Source: a bacterium (GTDB taxonomy: Bacteria > CG2-30-53-67 > CG2-30-70-394). Taken from it: 20,815 nucleotides of DNA. The DNA lies in contig JAJRSX010000001.1 in assembly GCA_024278555.1 (NCBI GenBank), forward strand, positions 1 to 20,815. The letters run 5' to 3'. The notes beneath the pieces were generated by a model. That model saw only the letters and a list, made by a program, of their open reading frames with translations. It was not told where the DNA came from and searched no databases. Position numbers and translations under genes: made by a program. Positions 1 to 6,742 of this stretch are shown piece by piece; within the stretch, counting starts at the first letter, position 1, and every line of letters starts with the position of its first letter.

Positions 1-687
1 TCCATCTCCGCCGCCACCACCGGCAGCGGCACCGGCCTCGATCCCCTGGTCCAGGCGATCAACGACGCATCCTCGACCACCGGCATCGTGGCCGAGCGGA
101 GCGGCAACAACATCACCCTCACCAACTCCAATGGCGCGAACATCGCCATCCAGGACGTCCTCATCGCCGGCACCGGTACTCTCAAGTTCACCGGCGACAA
201 CTCCGGTGACTCGGGCCAGACCCTCGGTGGCGCGACCAGCACGGACAGCGCGGTGGTCGGGGGTACGGTCACCCTGGCATCGGAGAAATCCTTCTCGGTG
301 AGCTCCACGGTGGCCGACTCCGCCGGATCCCTGGTGGCCGTCGGCGCCAACACTGCGAAGGGCTCCTCCCTGTCGAAGGTCTCGGACATCAACATCGGGA
401 CCCAGTCCGGGGCGAACGCGGCGCTCGATGTCATCGATGGGGCGCTCTCCTTCGTGAACTCGGTGCGAGGCGACCTCGGTGCGATCCAGAACCGGTTCAC
501 CTCGACGATCTCCAACCTGCAGAACGTCACCGAGAACGTCTCTGCAGCCCGCTCGCGTATCCAGGATGCGGACTTCGCCCAGGAGACATCGAACCTGACG
601 AAGAACCAGATCCTCCAGCAGGCCGGCATCTCGGTCCTCGCCCAGGCGAACCAGTTGCCGTCGTCGGTCCTCTCCCTCCTCCAGTAG
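1..687 (+). CDS. fliC: flagellin, C-terminal part (5' truncated by window edge)
   Basis: This is the filament subunit, exported by the flagellar type III system and polymerised outside the cell. The frame is open from base 1, so only the last 228 residues are present and the conserved N-terminal D0/D1 helices lie upstream. The first ~135 visible residues are Gly/Ser/Thr/Ala-rich and fit the variable surface-exposed D2/D3 region. The C-terminal ~85 residues are the classic flagellin C-domain: ALDVIDGALSFVNSVRGDLG, the QNRF motif, the SRIQDADFAQE motif, and an amphipathic end (ILQQAGISVLAQAN...VLSLLQ) that forms D0. A strong hairpin lies 17 bases after the stop, and flaG, fliD and fliS follow. 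The Ser/Thr-rich surface region could be O-glycosylated; this is inference. Whether it is the only flagellin gene cannot be seen. Confidence 0.96.
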   Translation, partial: SISAATTGSGTGLDPLVQAINDASSTTGIVAERSGNNITLTNSNGANIAIQDVLIAGTGTLKFTGDNSGDSGQTLGGATSTDSAVVGGTVTLASEKSFSVSSTVADSAGSLVAVGANTAKGSSLSKVSDINIGTQSGANAALDVIDGALSFVNSVRGDLGAIQNRFTSTISNLQNVTENVSAARSRIQDADFAQETSNLTKNQILQQAGISVLAQANQLPSSVLSLLQ

Positions 688-704
688 GCAGGGACCACAG
701 CCCA

Positions 705-734
705 GGGCCACCGGGGGGAGACCCCCGGTGGCCC
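705..734 (+). terminator. 13-bp perfect hairpin after flagellin (attenuator or 3' stabiliser)
   Basis: Bases 705-717 (GGGCCACCGGGGG) pair perfectly with 722-734 around the 4-base loop GAGA. No T-run follows; the next bases are GTAAGGGG and then the flaG start region. It is therefore not a textbook intrinsic terminator. More likely it partially attenuates transcription or protects the 3' end of an abundant flagellin mRNA, while letting some transcription into flaG-fliD-fliS. Confidence 0.7.
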
Positions 735-748
735 GTAAGGGGTGAGCC

Positions 749-1126
749 ATGGCTGACATCAGTAGCATCTCCCTCCCGCAGACCCCGCCCACCGCCGTCG
801 CAAAGCCGGCGACAGGAGCGGAAGAGCAGGTCGGACTCAAAGTCAACGAGCTCGCAAGCATCATCGATGGCATGGGTGGCACAACGGTCGACCCCAATCG
901 ATCAGACCATCGCCCAGCGGTGACACCCCAAGCCCTCGATGCCGCGATCGCCCAGTTCAACCGCTCGGTAAACTTCCGCGTTGACCCGGGTAGCGGCCAT
1001 CAGGTGGTCACCATTCGCGATCGTGCCACCGGTGAAACGATCCGCCAGATCCCATCAGACGCCTTTCTTGCCCTCGCCAAACGCATGGATGAGATGCGCG
1101 GCATCCTCTTCGAAAAGGTAGCCTGA
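749..1126 (+). CDS. flaG: FlaG family flagellar protein
   Basis: Encodes 125 residues, the usual size for FlaG, a small protein that in Vibrio, Pseudomonas and Campylobacter affects filament length or stability; its mechanism is poorly defined. The first ~60 residues are disordered and low-complexity. The conserved C-terminal domain (about 65-125) carries LDAAIAQFNRSVNFRVD, then a GHQVVTIRDRATGETIRQIP strand pair, and ends in the helix AFLALAKRMDEMRGILFEKVA. The ATG at 749 is preceded by AAGGGGTGAG, an adequate ribosome site. The stop is two bases before the fliD ATG, so the two are probably translationally coupled. Position between flagellin and fliD matches the order fliC-flaG-fliD of many polarly flagellated gammaproteobacteria. 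Confidence 0.93.
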   Translation: MADISSISLPQTPPTAVAKPATGAEEQVGLKVNELASIIDGMGGTTVDPNRSDHRPAVTPQALDAAIAQFNRSVNFRVDPGSGHQVVTIRDRATGETIRQIPSDAFLALAKRMDEMRGILFEKVA

Positions 1127-1128
1127 CC

Positions 1129-2523
1129 ATGTCGTTTTCCGTCGGCGGGCTGGTCACCGGCCTCGACACCCAGAAGATCGTCGATGCCCTGGTACAGGCG
1201 GAGCGGATCCCCATCGACCGCCTCCAGGTCCGTGAGCAGGGGTTCACCGAACAGGTAACGGCGTTACAACAGCTCAACACCTTGGTCAAGGCGGTCCAAG
1301 ACGCAGCGGACGCATTGAAGGACTCCACCGGCCCGCTCCTCGGACGCACCGCAACGGCCACCAACGCCGACGCGGTGGCGGTCTCGGTGACCGACACCAC
1401 CCCCGCGGGGAGCTACTCGGTCGACGTCACCCAGCTCGCTCAAGCCCAGACACTGACCACCCCTGCCGGGCGGTTCGCCGATACCGACACCACCACCGTC
1501 GGCACCGGCACCCTCTCCATCCAGATCGGCAGCGCAACAGCGGTCGACATCACCATCGACTCGACCAACAACACCCTGGCCGGGGTGCGCGACGCGATCA
1601 ACAAGGCCGATGCCGGGGTCACCGCGGCGATCGTCAACGACGGCGGTGCCAGCCCGTATCGCCTGGTGCTCACCGCGGACAAGACCGGTCTGAGCAACGC
1701 CGCCACCCTCTCGGTCACCGGCGACGGCGATGGGAACGACACCGATGACGCCGGCCTCTCGCAGCTCATCAACGCCAACCTCGACGAGACCCGGCCCCCG
1801 AAGGACGCGACGCTCACGGTGAGCGGCATCCCCATCACCAGCGCCACCAACAAGGTCACCGACGCCATCCCCGGTGCCACCATCGATCTCGTTGGGACCA
1901 GCGGCGCAACACCGACCACGGTGACCGTGAAGGAGGCAACCGGCCCCTTGGAGTCGAAGCTCTCCGCCTATGTCGCTGCCTTTAACGCAGTCACCGACTT
2001 CAATGCCGCCCAGAACAACATCGACCAACCGGGCGTCCTCTCCGGCGACTTCACCCTCCGCTCGGTGGTCGCACGTCTGAGCTCGACTACCCTCAGCCTC
2101 GGCCACGGGAGCGGCTCGATCCAGTCCCTCTCCGACATCGGCGTGCGGATGGGTGACAGCGGCAAGCTCCAGTTCGACGCCTCCGTCCTAAAAGAGGCGA
2201 TCAGCGCCGACAAGGGGGCGGTGGAGGAGCTCATCCGCGGTGACGGCACCACCACCCACGGCATCTTCGGTGCGCTCTCGACCACAGTCAGCGGCTTCAC
2301 CGATCCCATCAATGGAGCCATCCACGGACGAACCGATGGACTAAACGCCAACGTCAAACGGATCAACCAACAGATATCCACCGCCGAGGTACGCATCGCA
2401 GCCTATGAGCAGCGCGTCACCAAGCAGTACTCCCAGCTCGAGCTGCTGGTGAACGACCTGCAGACCCAGGGCAACTCACTCCTCCAGGCCCTCAGCAACC
2501 TGCCGGCCATCAAGACCAAGTAG
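1129..2523 (+). CDS. fliD: flagellar filament cap protein FliD (HAP2)
   Basis: Encodes 464 residues (E. coli FliD is 468). FliD forms the multimeric cap at the distal end of the filament and guides folding of exported flagellin. The N-terminal FliD_N region starts GLVTGLDTQKIVDALVQAER with a following coiled coil (LQVREQGFTEQVTALQQLNT), the typical opening of the family. Residues ~80-270 are Thr/Ala/Asp-rich beta domains that would form the exposed head. The C-terminal FliD_C region (~270-464) ends in a long helix, ISTAEVRIAAYEQRVTKQYS, followed by LVNDLQTQGNSLLQAL, which forms the leg and filament contact. The start follows the flaG stop by two bases; fliS lies 40 bases downstream. No frameshift or missing segment is seen. 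Confidence 0.96.
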   Translation: MSFSVGGLVTGLDTQKIVDALVQAERIPIDRLQVREQGFTEQVTALQQLNTLVKAVQDAADALKDSTGPLLGRTATATNADAVAVSVTDTTPAGSYSVDVTQLAQAQTLTTPAGRFADTDTTTVGTGTLSIQIGSATAVDITIDSTNNTLAGVRDAINKADAGVTAAIVNDGGASPYRLVLTADKTGLSNAATLSVTGDGDGNDTDDAGLSQLINANLDETRPPKDATLTVSGIPITSATNKVTDAIPGATIDLVGTSGATPTTVTVKEATGPLESKLSAYVAAFNAVTDFNAAQNNIDQPGVLSGDFTLRSVVARLSSTTLSLGHGSGSIQSLSDIGVRMGDSGKLQFDASVLKEAISADKGAVEELIRGDGTTTHGIFGALSTTVSGFTDPINGAIHGRTDGLNANVKRINQQISTAEVRIAAYEQRVTKQYSQLELLVNDLQTQGNSLLQALSNLPAIKTK

Positions 2524-2563
2524 ATACGCCTCCCAATAACGAAGGACGGAAGGGAATCCATCC

Positions 2564-2995
2564 ATGACCACCGGTTACCAGACCTACCGCAAGACACAGA
2601 CCAACACCGCCAATCGCAGTGAGCTGCTCCTGATGCTCTACGACGGAGTGCTGCGTTTCACCCGGCGGGCAATTGAGGCGATCGAGGCGGACGATGTAGC
2701 GGCCAAGTGCGAGGCCCTCTCCCGCGCGGTGGCAATCATCGCCGAGCTCCACTCGACGCTCGACCATGAAGTCGACGAGGAGCTCACCGGCAACCTCTCC
2801 GCCCTCTACCTCTTCTGCCTGGACAGCTACACCCAAGCCAACGCGGAGGGATCGACCACCCCCCTAAGGGCGGTCCTCCCGGTGCTCGAGACCCTGCGGC
2901 AGGGGTGGGGTGAGGCGATCCGCCAGGTTCGCGCGGAGGGTGGCCCACGGCAGGCCGAGCCGGCTCGCCCTGCCCTTTCGGTGGTCGCGGGATGA
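2564..2995 (+). CDS. fliS: flagellin export chaperone FliS
   Basis: Encodes 143 residues of all-helical FliS. In the cytoplasm this protein binds the flagellin C-terminal D0 helix, prevents premature polymerisation and delivers the subunit to FlhA. The diagnostic start is present: GYQTYRKTQ, then SELLLMLYDGVLRFTRRAIE, then the conserved later helix pattern LYLFCLDSYTQAN and VLPVLETLRQGWGEAI. The last ~20 residues are Pro/Arg-rich and probably disordered. A GAAGG element (in GGACGGAAGGG) sits upstream of the ATG at 2564. The last four bases (ATGA) overlap the start of the next gene, pointing to translational coupling with the fliT-like gene. Confidence 0.95.
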   Translation: MTTGYQTYRKTQTNTANRSELLLMLYDGVLRFTRRAIEAIEADDVAAKCEALSRAVAIIAELHSTLDHEVDEELTGNLSALYLFCLDSYTQANAEGSTTPLRAVLPVLETLRQGWGEAIRQVRAEGGPRQAEPARPALSVVAG

Positions 2996-3381
2996 ATGCG
3001 GTCCTCAACCCAATGGCGGGATGCGCCGAGCTCCTTGACCATATCCACTCGGTGGCGCTGGAGGAGGCGGTGGCCATCGAGGAGGGCAATTTCGACGCCA
3101 TCTGGCTCCTGCGTCGCCAGCGCGAGGAGCTCACCCATCGGGTCGCAGAGGCGTGTGCGCGCCTAGCGACCAGCGGTGGAGCGGACCCGCAGACCACCCA
3201 AGAGGTGTTGGCGTCGATGGCACGGATCGAGCTGTGCGTCCAAAACAACCGGATGCACCTGGAACGGAACCGGCAGCGCCTCGCCGACGAGCTCGCCCAT
3301 TTGGGTGCGGGACGGCGCGCCGTGGGCGGTTACCGGGTCCCGGACGAGCCAATCCCTACCTATGTCGACCGTCGGGGGTAA
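2992..3381 (+). CDS. FliT-like flagellar chaperone (putative)
   Basis: Encodes 129 residues, predicted mostly helical with two long amphipathic helices. The first runs from HIHSVALEEAVAIEEGNFDA into WLLRRQREELTHRVAEACAR; the second is SMARIELCVQNNRMHLERNR, continuing into QRLADELAHLG. This size and layout match FliT/FlgN-type export chaperones, which bind FliD or the hook-associated proteins. Sequence conservation is low across these families, so the call leans on position: it overlaps fliS by four bases (ATGA) in a fliD-fliS-fliT order. The tail (GGYRVPDEPIPTYVDRRG) is probably flexible. Which substrate it chaperones cannot be told from the sequence. Confidence 0.65.
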   Translation: MNAVLNPMAGCAELLDHIHSVALEEAVAIEEGNFDAIWLLRRQREELTHRVAEACARLATSGGADPQTTQEVLASMARIELCVQNNRMHLERNRQRLADELAHLGAGRRAVGGYRVPDEPIPTYVDRRG

Positions 3382-3386
3382 AGGCA

Positions 3387-3815
3387 ATGAGAAGGCGCAC
3401 CGTGAGCTATCGCACCACCCACCTGGAACGGGCCGACCATGGCCAGCAGGTCCTCGCCGTCTACGACCAGGCGATCCGGATGGCACAAAGGGGCATCGTC
3501 CATCTCGCCAAGGGCAACCGGCGACAGGCCCTCGACCCCCTCTTTGGGGCCAACCAATCCGTCGCCGAGCTGGAGACCGCCCTCGACTTTCCCCACGGGG
3601 AAGAGATCGCCGTCAACCTGTGGCGTCTGTACGAGTTCGTGCGGGAGAGCCTGCAGGTGGCGTGGGAAGACGGCGCCCCCGGTGCTGCCGAGGACGCCCT
3701 CTTTGTCCTCGAGTCGCTGCGCGAGGGATGGCTCCAGTGGGTCGACCGCAAGCAGCCGTCCGCGGCCATCGTCTGCACCTACCGTGAGCCGATGAACGAG
3801 GGGCTGAGCTGTTGA
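3387..3815 (+). CDS. second, divergent FliS-like protein
   Basis: Encodes up to 142 residues resembling FliS without being a copy of the upstream gene. It has YRTTHLERADHGQQVLAVYD, then a helix containing ALDPLFGANQSVAELETALD, then NLWRLYEFVRESLQVAW and ALFVLESLREGWLQWVD. These align by pattern with the FliS helices (compare VLETLRQGWGEAI in FliS). The canonical N-terminal segment and the LLMLYDG motif are altered to VLAVYDQ. Two starts are possible: ATG 3387 (MRRRTVSYR) or GTG 3402 (MSYRTTHLE), the latter looking more like a FliS N-terminus and preceded by GAGAAGG. It begins five bases after the fliT-like stop, so it is in the same operon. It may serve another flagellin or act as a regulator. 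Confidence 0.7.
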   Translation: MRRRTVSYRTTHLERADHGQQVLAVYDQAIRMAQRGIVHLAKGNRRQALDPLFGANQSVAELETALDFPHGEEIAVNLWRLYEFVRESLQVAWEDGAPGAAEDALFVLESLREGWLQWVDRKQPSAAIVCTYREPMNEGLSC

Positions 3816-3839
3816 ACCACGGTCCACGATAGCCGAAAG
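3813..3839 (+). promoter_or_regulatory. possible sigma-28 (FliA) type promoter
   Basis: TGAACCAC at 3813-3820, an 11-base spacer and GCCGAAAG at 3832-3839 resemble the flagellar sigma-28 consensus (TAAA, about 15 bases, GCCGATAA). One mismatch is in the -35 core and two are in the -10. It lies ~50 bases before the ATG at 3891 and overlaps the end of the fliS-like gene. If real, it would make the small DHp and receiver genes late flagellar genes. Confidence 0.35.
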
Positions 3840-3890
3840 ATCGCGACACTCGGCGACCCGCCGTCGTCGCCGTACGAAGGAGCACGCACC

Positions 3891-4157
3891 ATGGATACAG
3901 CCAAGGGGATCGAGGATCGGGTGGCGGCGCTGGAAGCGAGCTGTCAGACAATCCGTCGTCTCGTCCACGACCTCAACCAACCGCTGACCGCGGTACTGGG
4001 CAACGCCGAGCTTCTCTCCATGGACGTGGACAAGCCGGAGATGGTGGAGAGCGTCGAGCGCATCGTCAGTGAGTCGAGACGGATGTCGGAGATCGTCCAA
4101 CGGCTGGCGTCAGAGGCGCGCAAAAGCACCGGCGAAGAGGCGCCGTTCGCCGCCTGA
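3891..4157 (+). CDS. stand-alone DHp (HisKA-like) protein without ATPase domain
   Basis: Encodes only 88 residues. Residues 20-40 read TIRRLVHDLNQPLTAVLGNAE, a clear histidine-kinase H-box with H26 as the candidate phospho-accepting histidine (family form H-[DE]-L-N-x-P-L-T). The second helix (about 50-78, MVESVERIVSESRRMSEIVQ, then RLASEARK) completes a DHp hairpin that would dimerise into a four-helix bundle. There is no N, G1, F or G2 box and no room for one, so it cannot bind ATP or autophosphorylate. Sensor and membrane segments are also absent. It is followed after 72 bases by a receiver-domain gene on the same strand. By analogy with phosphotransferases such as Spo0B and ChpT it could relay phosphate or act as a phosphatase partner; this is inference. 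Start ATG 3891 follows AAGGAG. Confidence 0.75.
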   Translation: MDTAKGIEDRVAALEASCQTIRRLVHDLNQPLTAVLGNAELLSMDVDKPEMVESVERIVSESRRMSEIVQRLASEARKSTGEEAPFAA

Positions 4158-4229
4158 TCCTGCCGCCGCCGCTCCCAGAAAAGTCGGCCGGTCAAGCCTG
4201 GGGGGCAAGGAGGCGAAAAGGGGGAAGAG

Positions 4230-4880
4230 ATGACCTCCGCCCCGCCAACCCAGTTTTCCATCCTCATCGTCGACGATGAACGTGCCTCTCGCGATCTGCT
4301 CGAACGCGCCCTGGCCACACCGCAACGCACCGTCACCGTCGCTCGCGATGGCGAGGAGGCCCTCGCTCACCTGGAGCGTGACCCCTTCGACCTACTGGTG
4401 ACCGACCTCTCCATGCCCAAGCTGGGAGGGCAGGAGCTCTTTCAACGGGCGATCCTCCTGCAACCGTCGATCCAGGTCATCTTCATCACCGGCTATGGTT
4501 CCCTGGAGACAGTCCTCGGGGCGATCAACGCCGGCGCCTTCGACTTCGTCGCCAAGCCGTTCAAGCTGGCGGAGATCCAACTGGTGGTGCGCAACGCATG
4601 TGACAAGGTTGCGCTGATGCGAGAGGTCGCCACCCTGCGGGACGGTCAGCAGGGCCACGAACCGACCACAGAGGTTGTCCAAGACGACGGACTCTCCCGC
4701 GACCCGCCCCCCGTACGGGCGAATCCCGCCGGCCTCGGCCGCTACCAGCAGGCCTCGGAGGAGGGGTGGATCGACGCCGACACCCGCCTCGCCCTGGAAC
4801 GCCTACGCGCCGACGGCGGTCTCACCGGAAAAGAGGTCGAGCGGCTGGAGGAGCGGCTCCGCAGGCCACCATGCGGATGA
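4230..4880 (+). CDS. response regulator: receiver domain plus unclassified C-terminal helix region
   Basis: Encodes 216 residues. Residues 9-125 form a complete receiver domain: acidic pair D15/D16 (ILIVDDE), phospho-acceptor D59 (LLVTDLSMPKLGG), switch Thr87 (FITGYG) and Lys109 (VAKPF). Residues ~140-165 are a Pro/Asp-rich linker. Residues ~168-213 are a short helical region (YQQASEEGWIDADTRLALER, then a helix ending VERLEERLR) with no recognisable HTH, AAA+, GGDEF, EAL or HD-GYP motif. The output is therefore unknown and may be a protein-protein contact. The upstream neighbour is the 88-residue DHp protein, a likely cognate partner. Position in the flagellar block suggests control of motility or filament assembly. 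The start follows GGGGGAAGAG closely. Confidence 0.85.
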   Translation: MTSAPPTQFSILIVDDERASRDLLERALATPQRTVTVARDGEEALAHLERDPFDLLVTDLSMPKLGGQELFQRAILLQPSIQVIFITGYGSLETVLGAINAGAFDFVAKPFKLAEIQLVVRNACDKVALMREVATLRDGQQGHEPTTEVVQDDGLSRDPPPVRANPAGLGRYQQASEEGWIDADTRLALERLRADGGLTGKEVERLEERLRRPPCG

Positions 4881-4965
4881 CTCAAGGATGAGTCGATAGC
4901 GCCGAAGAGGAGGGACAACGAAGAGCAACCTCGGCCCCAATTCCGAGACCATGAGGAGCACCCGA

Positions 4966-5523
4966 ATGTCTTCGAAACGTGAGTTCGTCCGCATCCAGGC
5001 CGAGGTCGGTCTCGCCTACCAGCCGATCTCCGACGACGACTGGCCGCGCTGGGAGTCCGGTTCCCTGCTCGTAAGCCGACGGCAGGCAGCATCTCCGACG
5101 CGCTCCACCGACTACGCCCTCGGTCGCCTTCTCTCCGATACCTTCGACCCGGAGGTGGCACGATTCCTAGAGGGGCTCGACCACAAGGTCAACGCGCTCC
5201 TGGAGCTCGCCAGCGACAAGGAGGACGACGGCGAGCTCGCCACCACCACCGTGGAGATCTCCGCGTGCGGCATCTCCTTCCCGTGTACCGACCTCAACGA
5301 GGGGGACCGCGTCTTGCTCACCGTTGCCCTACCCGGACGGCCACGGCGTACGGTCGAGGTCATCGCCTCGGTTCTCCGCACCATCGACAACCGTACGGAT
5401 CGCTGGGTGGCCGCCTCCTTCGACCAGATCACCGGCGCCGATCGCGAACGCCTCGTACGCTTCGCCCTCCAGCTCCAGCGTCAGCTTGCCCAGCTCCACG
5501 GGACATGTAGCGACTGCGGTTAG
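4966..5523 (+). CDS. atypical PilZ domain protein with long insert
   Basis: Encodes 185 residues from ATG 4966, chosen over ATG 4951 because GAGGAG lies eight bases upstream of it. PilZ domains bind c-di-GMP through RxxxR and (D/N)xSxxG. Here R5-E-F-V-R9 (KREFVRIQAEV) is at the extreme N-terminus and E98-I-S-A-C-G102 comes ~90 residues later, with Glu replacing the usual Asp/Asn. The intervening stretch contains two probable helices (YALGRLLSDTF and VARFLEGLDHKVNALLELAS). Helical insertions of this kind are known in tetrameric, atypical PilZ proteins of Xanthomonas. Beta strands and a C-terminal helix (RERLVRFALQLQRQLAQLH) complete the fold. Next to flagellar genes, a flagellar brake or c-di-GMP adaptor role is plausible. 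Whether it still binds c-di-GMP is uncertain given the Glu. Confidence 0.82.
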   Translation: MSSKREFVRIQAEVGLAYQPISDDDWPRWESGSLLVSRRQAASPTRSTDYALGRLLSDTFDPEVARFLEGLDHKVNALLELASDKEDDGELATTTVEISACGISFPCTDLNEGDRVLLTVALPGRPRRTVEVIASVLRTIDNRTDRWVAASFDQITGADRERLVRFALQLQRQLAQLHGTCSDCG

Positions 5524-5584
5524 CCGTCTGCGGCAATGCCGACCAGCGCTACGAGGCAGCGCCGCCGGCCTTCGCGACCACGCC

Positions 5585-5613
5585 TTGCCGCGCCGTGTCC
5601 GCGCCACTACGAT
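5585..5613 (+). promoter_or_regulatory. possible sigma-70 promoter for the epimerase
   Basis: TTGCCG (5585-5590) and TACGAT (5608-5613) are separated by exactly 17 bases, ~30 bases before the epimerase ATG. Each hexamer keeps 4 of 6 consensus positions, and it lies in the only gap before the sugar-nucleotide genes. Such pairs are common by chance in a high-GC genome. Confidence 0.4.
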
Positions 5614-5642
5614 CCGCCCCCGCTTCACTCTGAGAGGATCTC

Positions 5643-6590
5643 ATGCACTACCTGGTCACCGGCGGCGCCGGTTTCATCGGCTCCAACCTCACCGAGGCGC
5701 TGCTGGCGCGCGGCGACTCGGTCTGCGTCCTCGACAACTTCTCCACCGGCAAGCGGGAGAACCTCACCTTCGTCGATGAGGGCGGATACGGCGATCGCTT
5801 CCGCCTCGTCGAGGGGGATATGCGTGACATGGGCGTCGTGACCGACGCCATGGAGGGGGTCGACTACTGCTTCCACGAGGCGGCCCTCGGCTCGGTCCCC
5901 AAGTCGGTGGCCGATCCCATCACCACCCACGACGTCAACCTCAACGGCCACATGAACGTCCTGGTGGCGGCACGCGACGCAGGGGTCAAACGGCTCGTGT
6001 GCGCCGGCTCCTCCTCCTCCTACGGCGACACCCCAACCCTGCCGAAGGTGGAGACGATGCCGCCCCTGCCGCTGTCGCCGTATGCGGTCACCAAGTACGG
6101 CCAGGAGGCGTACTGCCAGGTCTTTACCCGGGTCTACGGCCTGGAGACCGTGGTCCTGCGCTACTTCAACATCTACGGTCGCCGCCAGGACCCCTACTCC
6201 CAGTACTCGGCGGTGATCCCGCTCTTCGTCAAGGCGCTGCTGGCCGGCGAGGCGCCGACAATCAACGGCGACGGCGAACAGACCCGCGACTTCACCTACA
6301 TCGACGACTGTGTCCAGGCGAACCTGAAGGCGGCGACCGCCGACGGGGTCGCCGGTGAGGTCTTCAACGTCGCCACCGGCAAGCGGGTGCAGCTCCTCGA
6401 GCTCTACCACCTCCTCGGCAAGCTTCTCGATTGCGACATCGCCCCCCACCACGGGCCGCCGCGCGCCGGCGACATCAAGCACTCCCTAGCGGACATCGAT
6501 AAGGCCCGCCGGCTCCTCGGCTACGAGCCGGCCTATGACATCCACGCCGGCCTCGCCGCGGCGATCGACTGGTACCGGGAGTACCTGTAA
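5643..6590 (+). CDS. UDP-N-acetylhexosamine 4-epimerase (SDR; TviC/WbpP-like)
   Basis: Encodes 315 residues of an extended short-chain dehydrogenase/reductase. The Rossmann motif GGAGFIG (7-13) binds NAD. The catalytic triad is visible as the Ser run in CAGSSSSYGD and Y147-x3-K151 (SPYAVTKYGQ). RYFNIYGRRQDP and the NGDGEQTRDFTYIDD segment are typical of UDP-GlcNAc/GalNAc 4-epimerases of the WbpP/TviC group. The family interconverts UDP-GlcNAc and UDP-GalNAc in the cytoplasm. The ATG follows GAGAGGA. A nucleotide-sugar dehydrogenase comes next on the same strand, so the pair probably makes UDP-GalNAcA for a capsule, O-antigen or flagellar glycan. No glycosyltransferase is in the window. Length is slightly below that of WbpP (~341), with no missing core motif. 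Confidence 0.87.
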   Translation: MHYLVTGGAGFIGSNLTEALLARGDSVCVLDNFSTGKRENLTFVDEGGYGDRFRLVEGDMRDMGVVTDAMEGVDYCFHEAALGSVPKSVADPITTHDVNLNGHMNVLVAARDAGVKRLVCAGSSSSYGDTPTLPKVETMPPLPLSPYAVTKYGQEAYCQVFTRVYGLETVVLRYFNIYGRRQDPYSQYSAVIPLFVKALLAGEAPTINGDGEQTRDFTYIDDCVQANLKAATADGVAGEVFNVATGKRVQLLELYHLLGKLLDCDIAPHHGPPRAGDIKHSLADIDKARRLLGYEPAYDIHAGLAAAIDWYREYL

Positions 6591-6610
6591 GAGAAAGGGA
6601 TGAGGATTGG

Positions 6611-6640
6611 GGGGTGGGGGGTGGTCGGCCCTGCGGGCCG
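6611..6640 (+). repeat. G-rich tract plus small hairpin in intergenic gap
   Basis: Positions 6609-6624 are almost pure G with single T interruptions (a GGGGGGTGGGGGGTGG tract), which could fold as a G-quadruplex. It is followed by the hairpin CGGCCC-TGC-GGGCCG (6626-6640). No T-run follows, so terminator function is doubtful. The gap 6591-6742 contains no gene. Confidence 0.5.
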
Positions 6641-6742
6641 TCCCACGATCTCGACTTCAACCACCTACCACCGTCCACCCAATATCCTCCACCGTTCGCC
6701 CTGCAAAGAGCGTCGACTACCCCCTAAGGAAAAGGAAGAACC

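Noticed and set aside
1264-2106. 280-codon minus-strand frame opposite fliD
   Set aside because: It is a shadow of fliD in low-complexity Thr/Asp/Ala sequence; the product is Gly/Asp/Val-rich with no family features.
3153-3386. N-terminal extension of the second FliS-like gene back to 3153
   Set aside because: It would overlap almost the whole second half of the FliT-like gene in another frame and gives an Arg/Pro/Ala-rich non-FliS sequence; starts at 3387 or 3402 fit the family.
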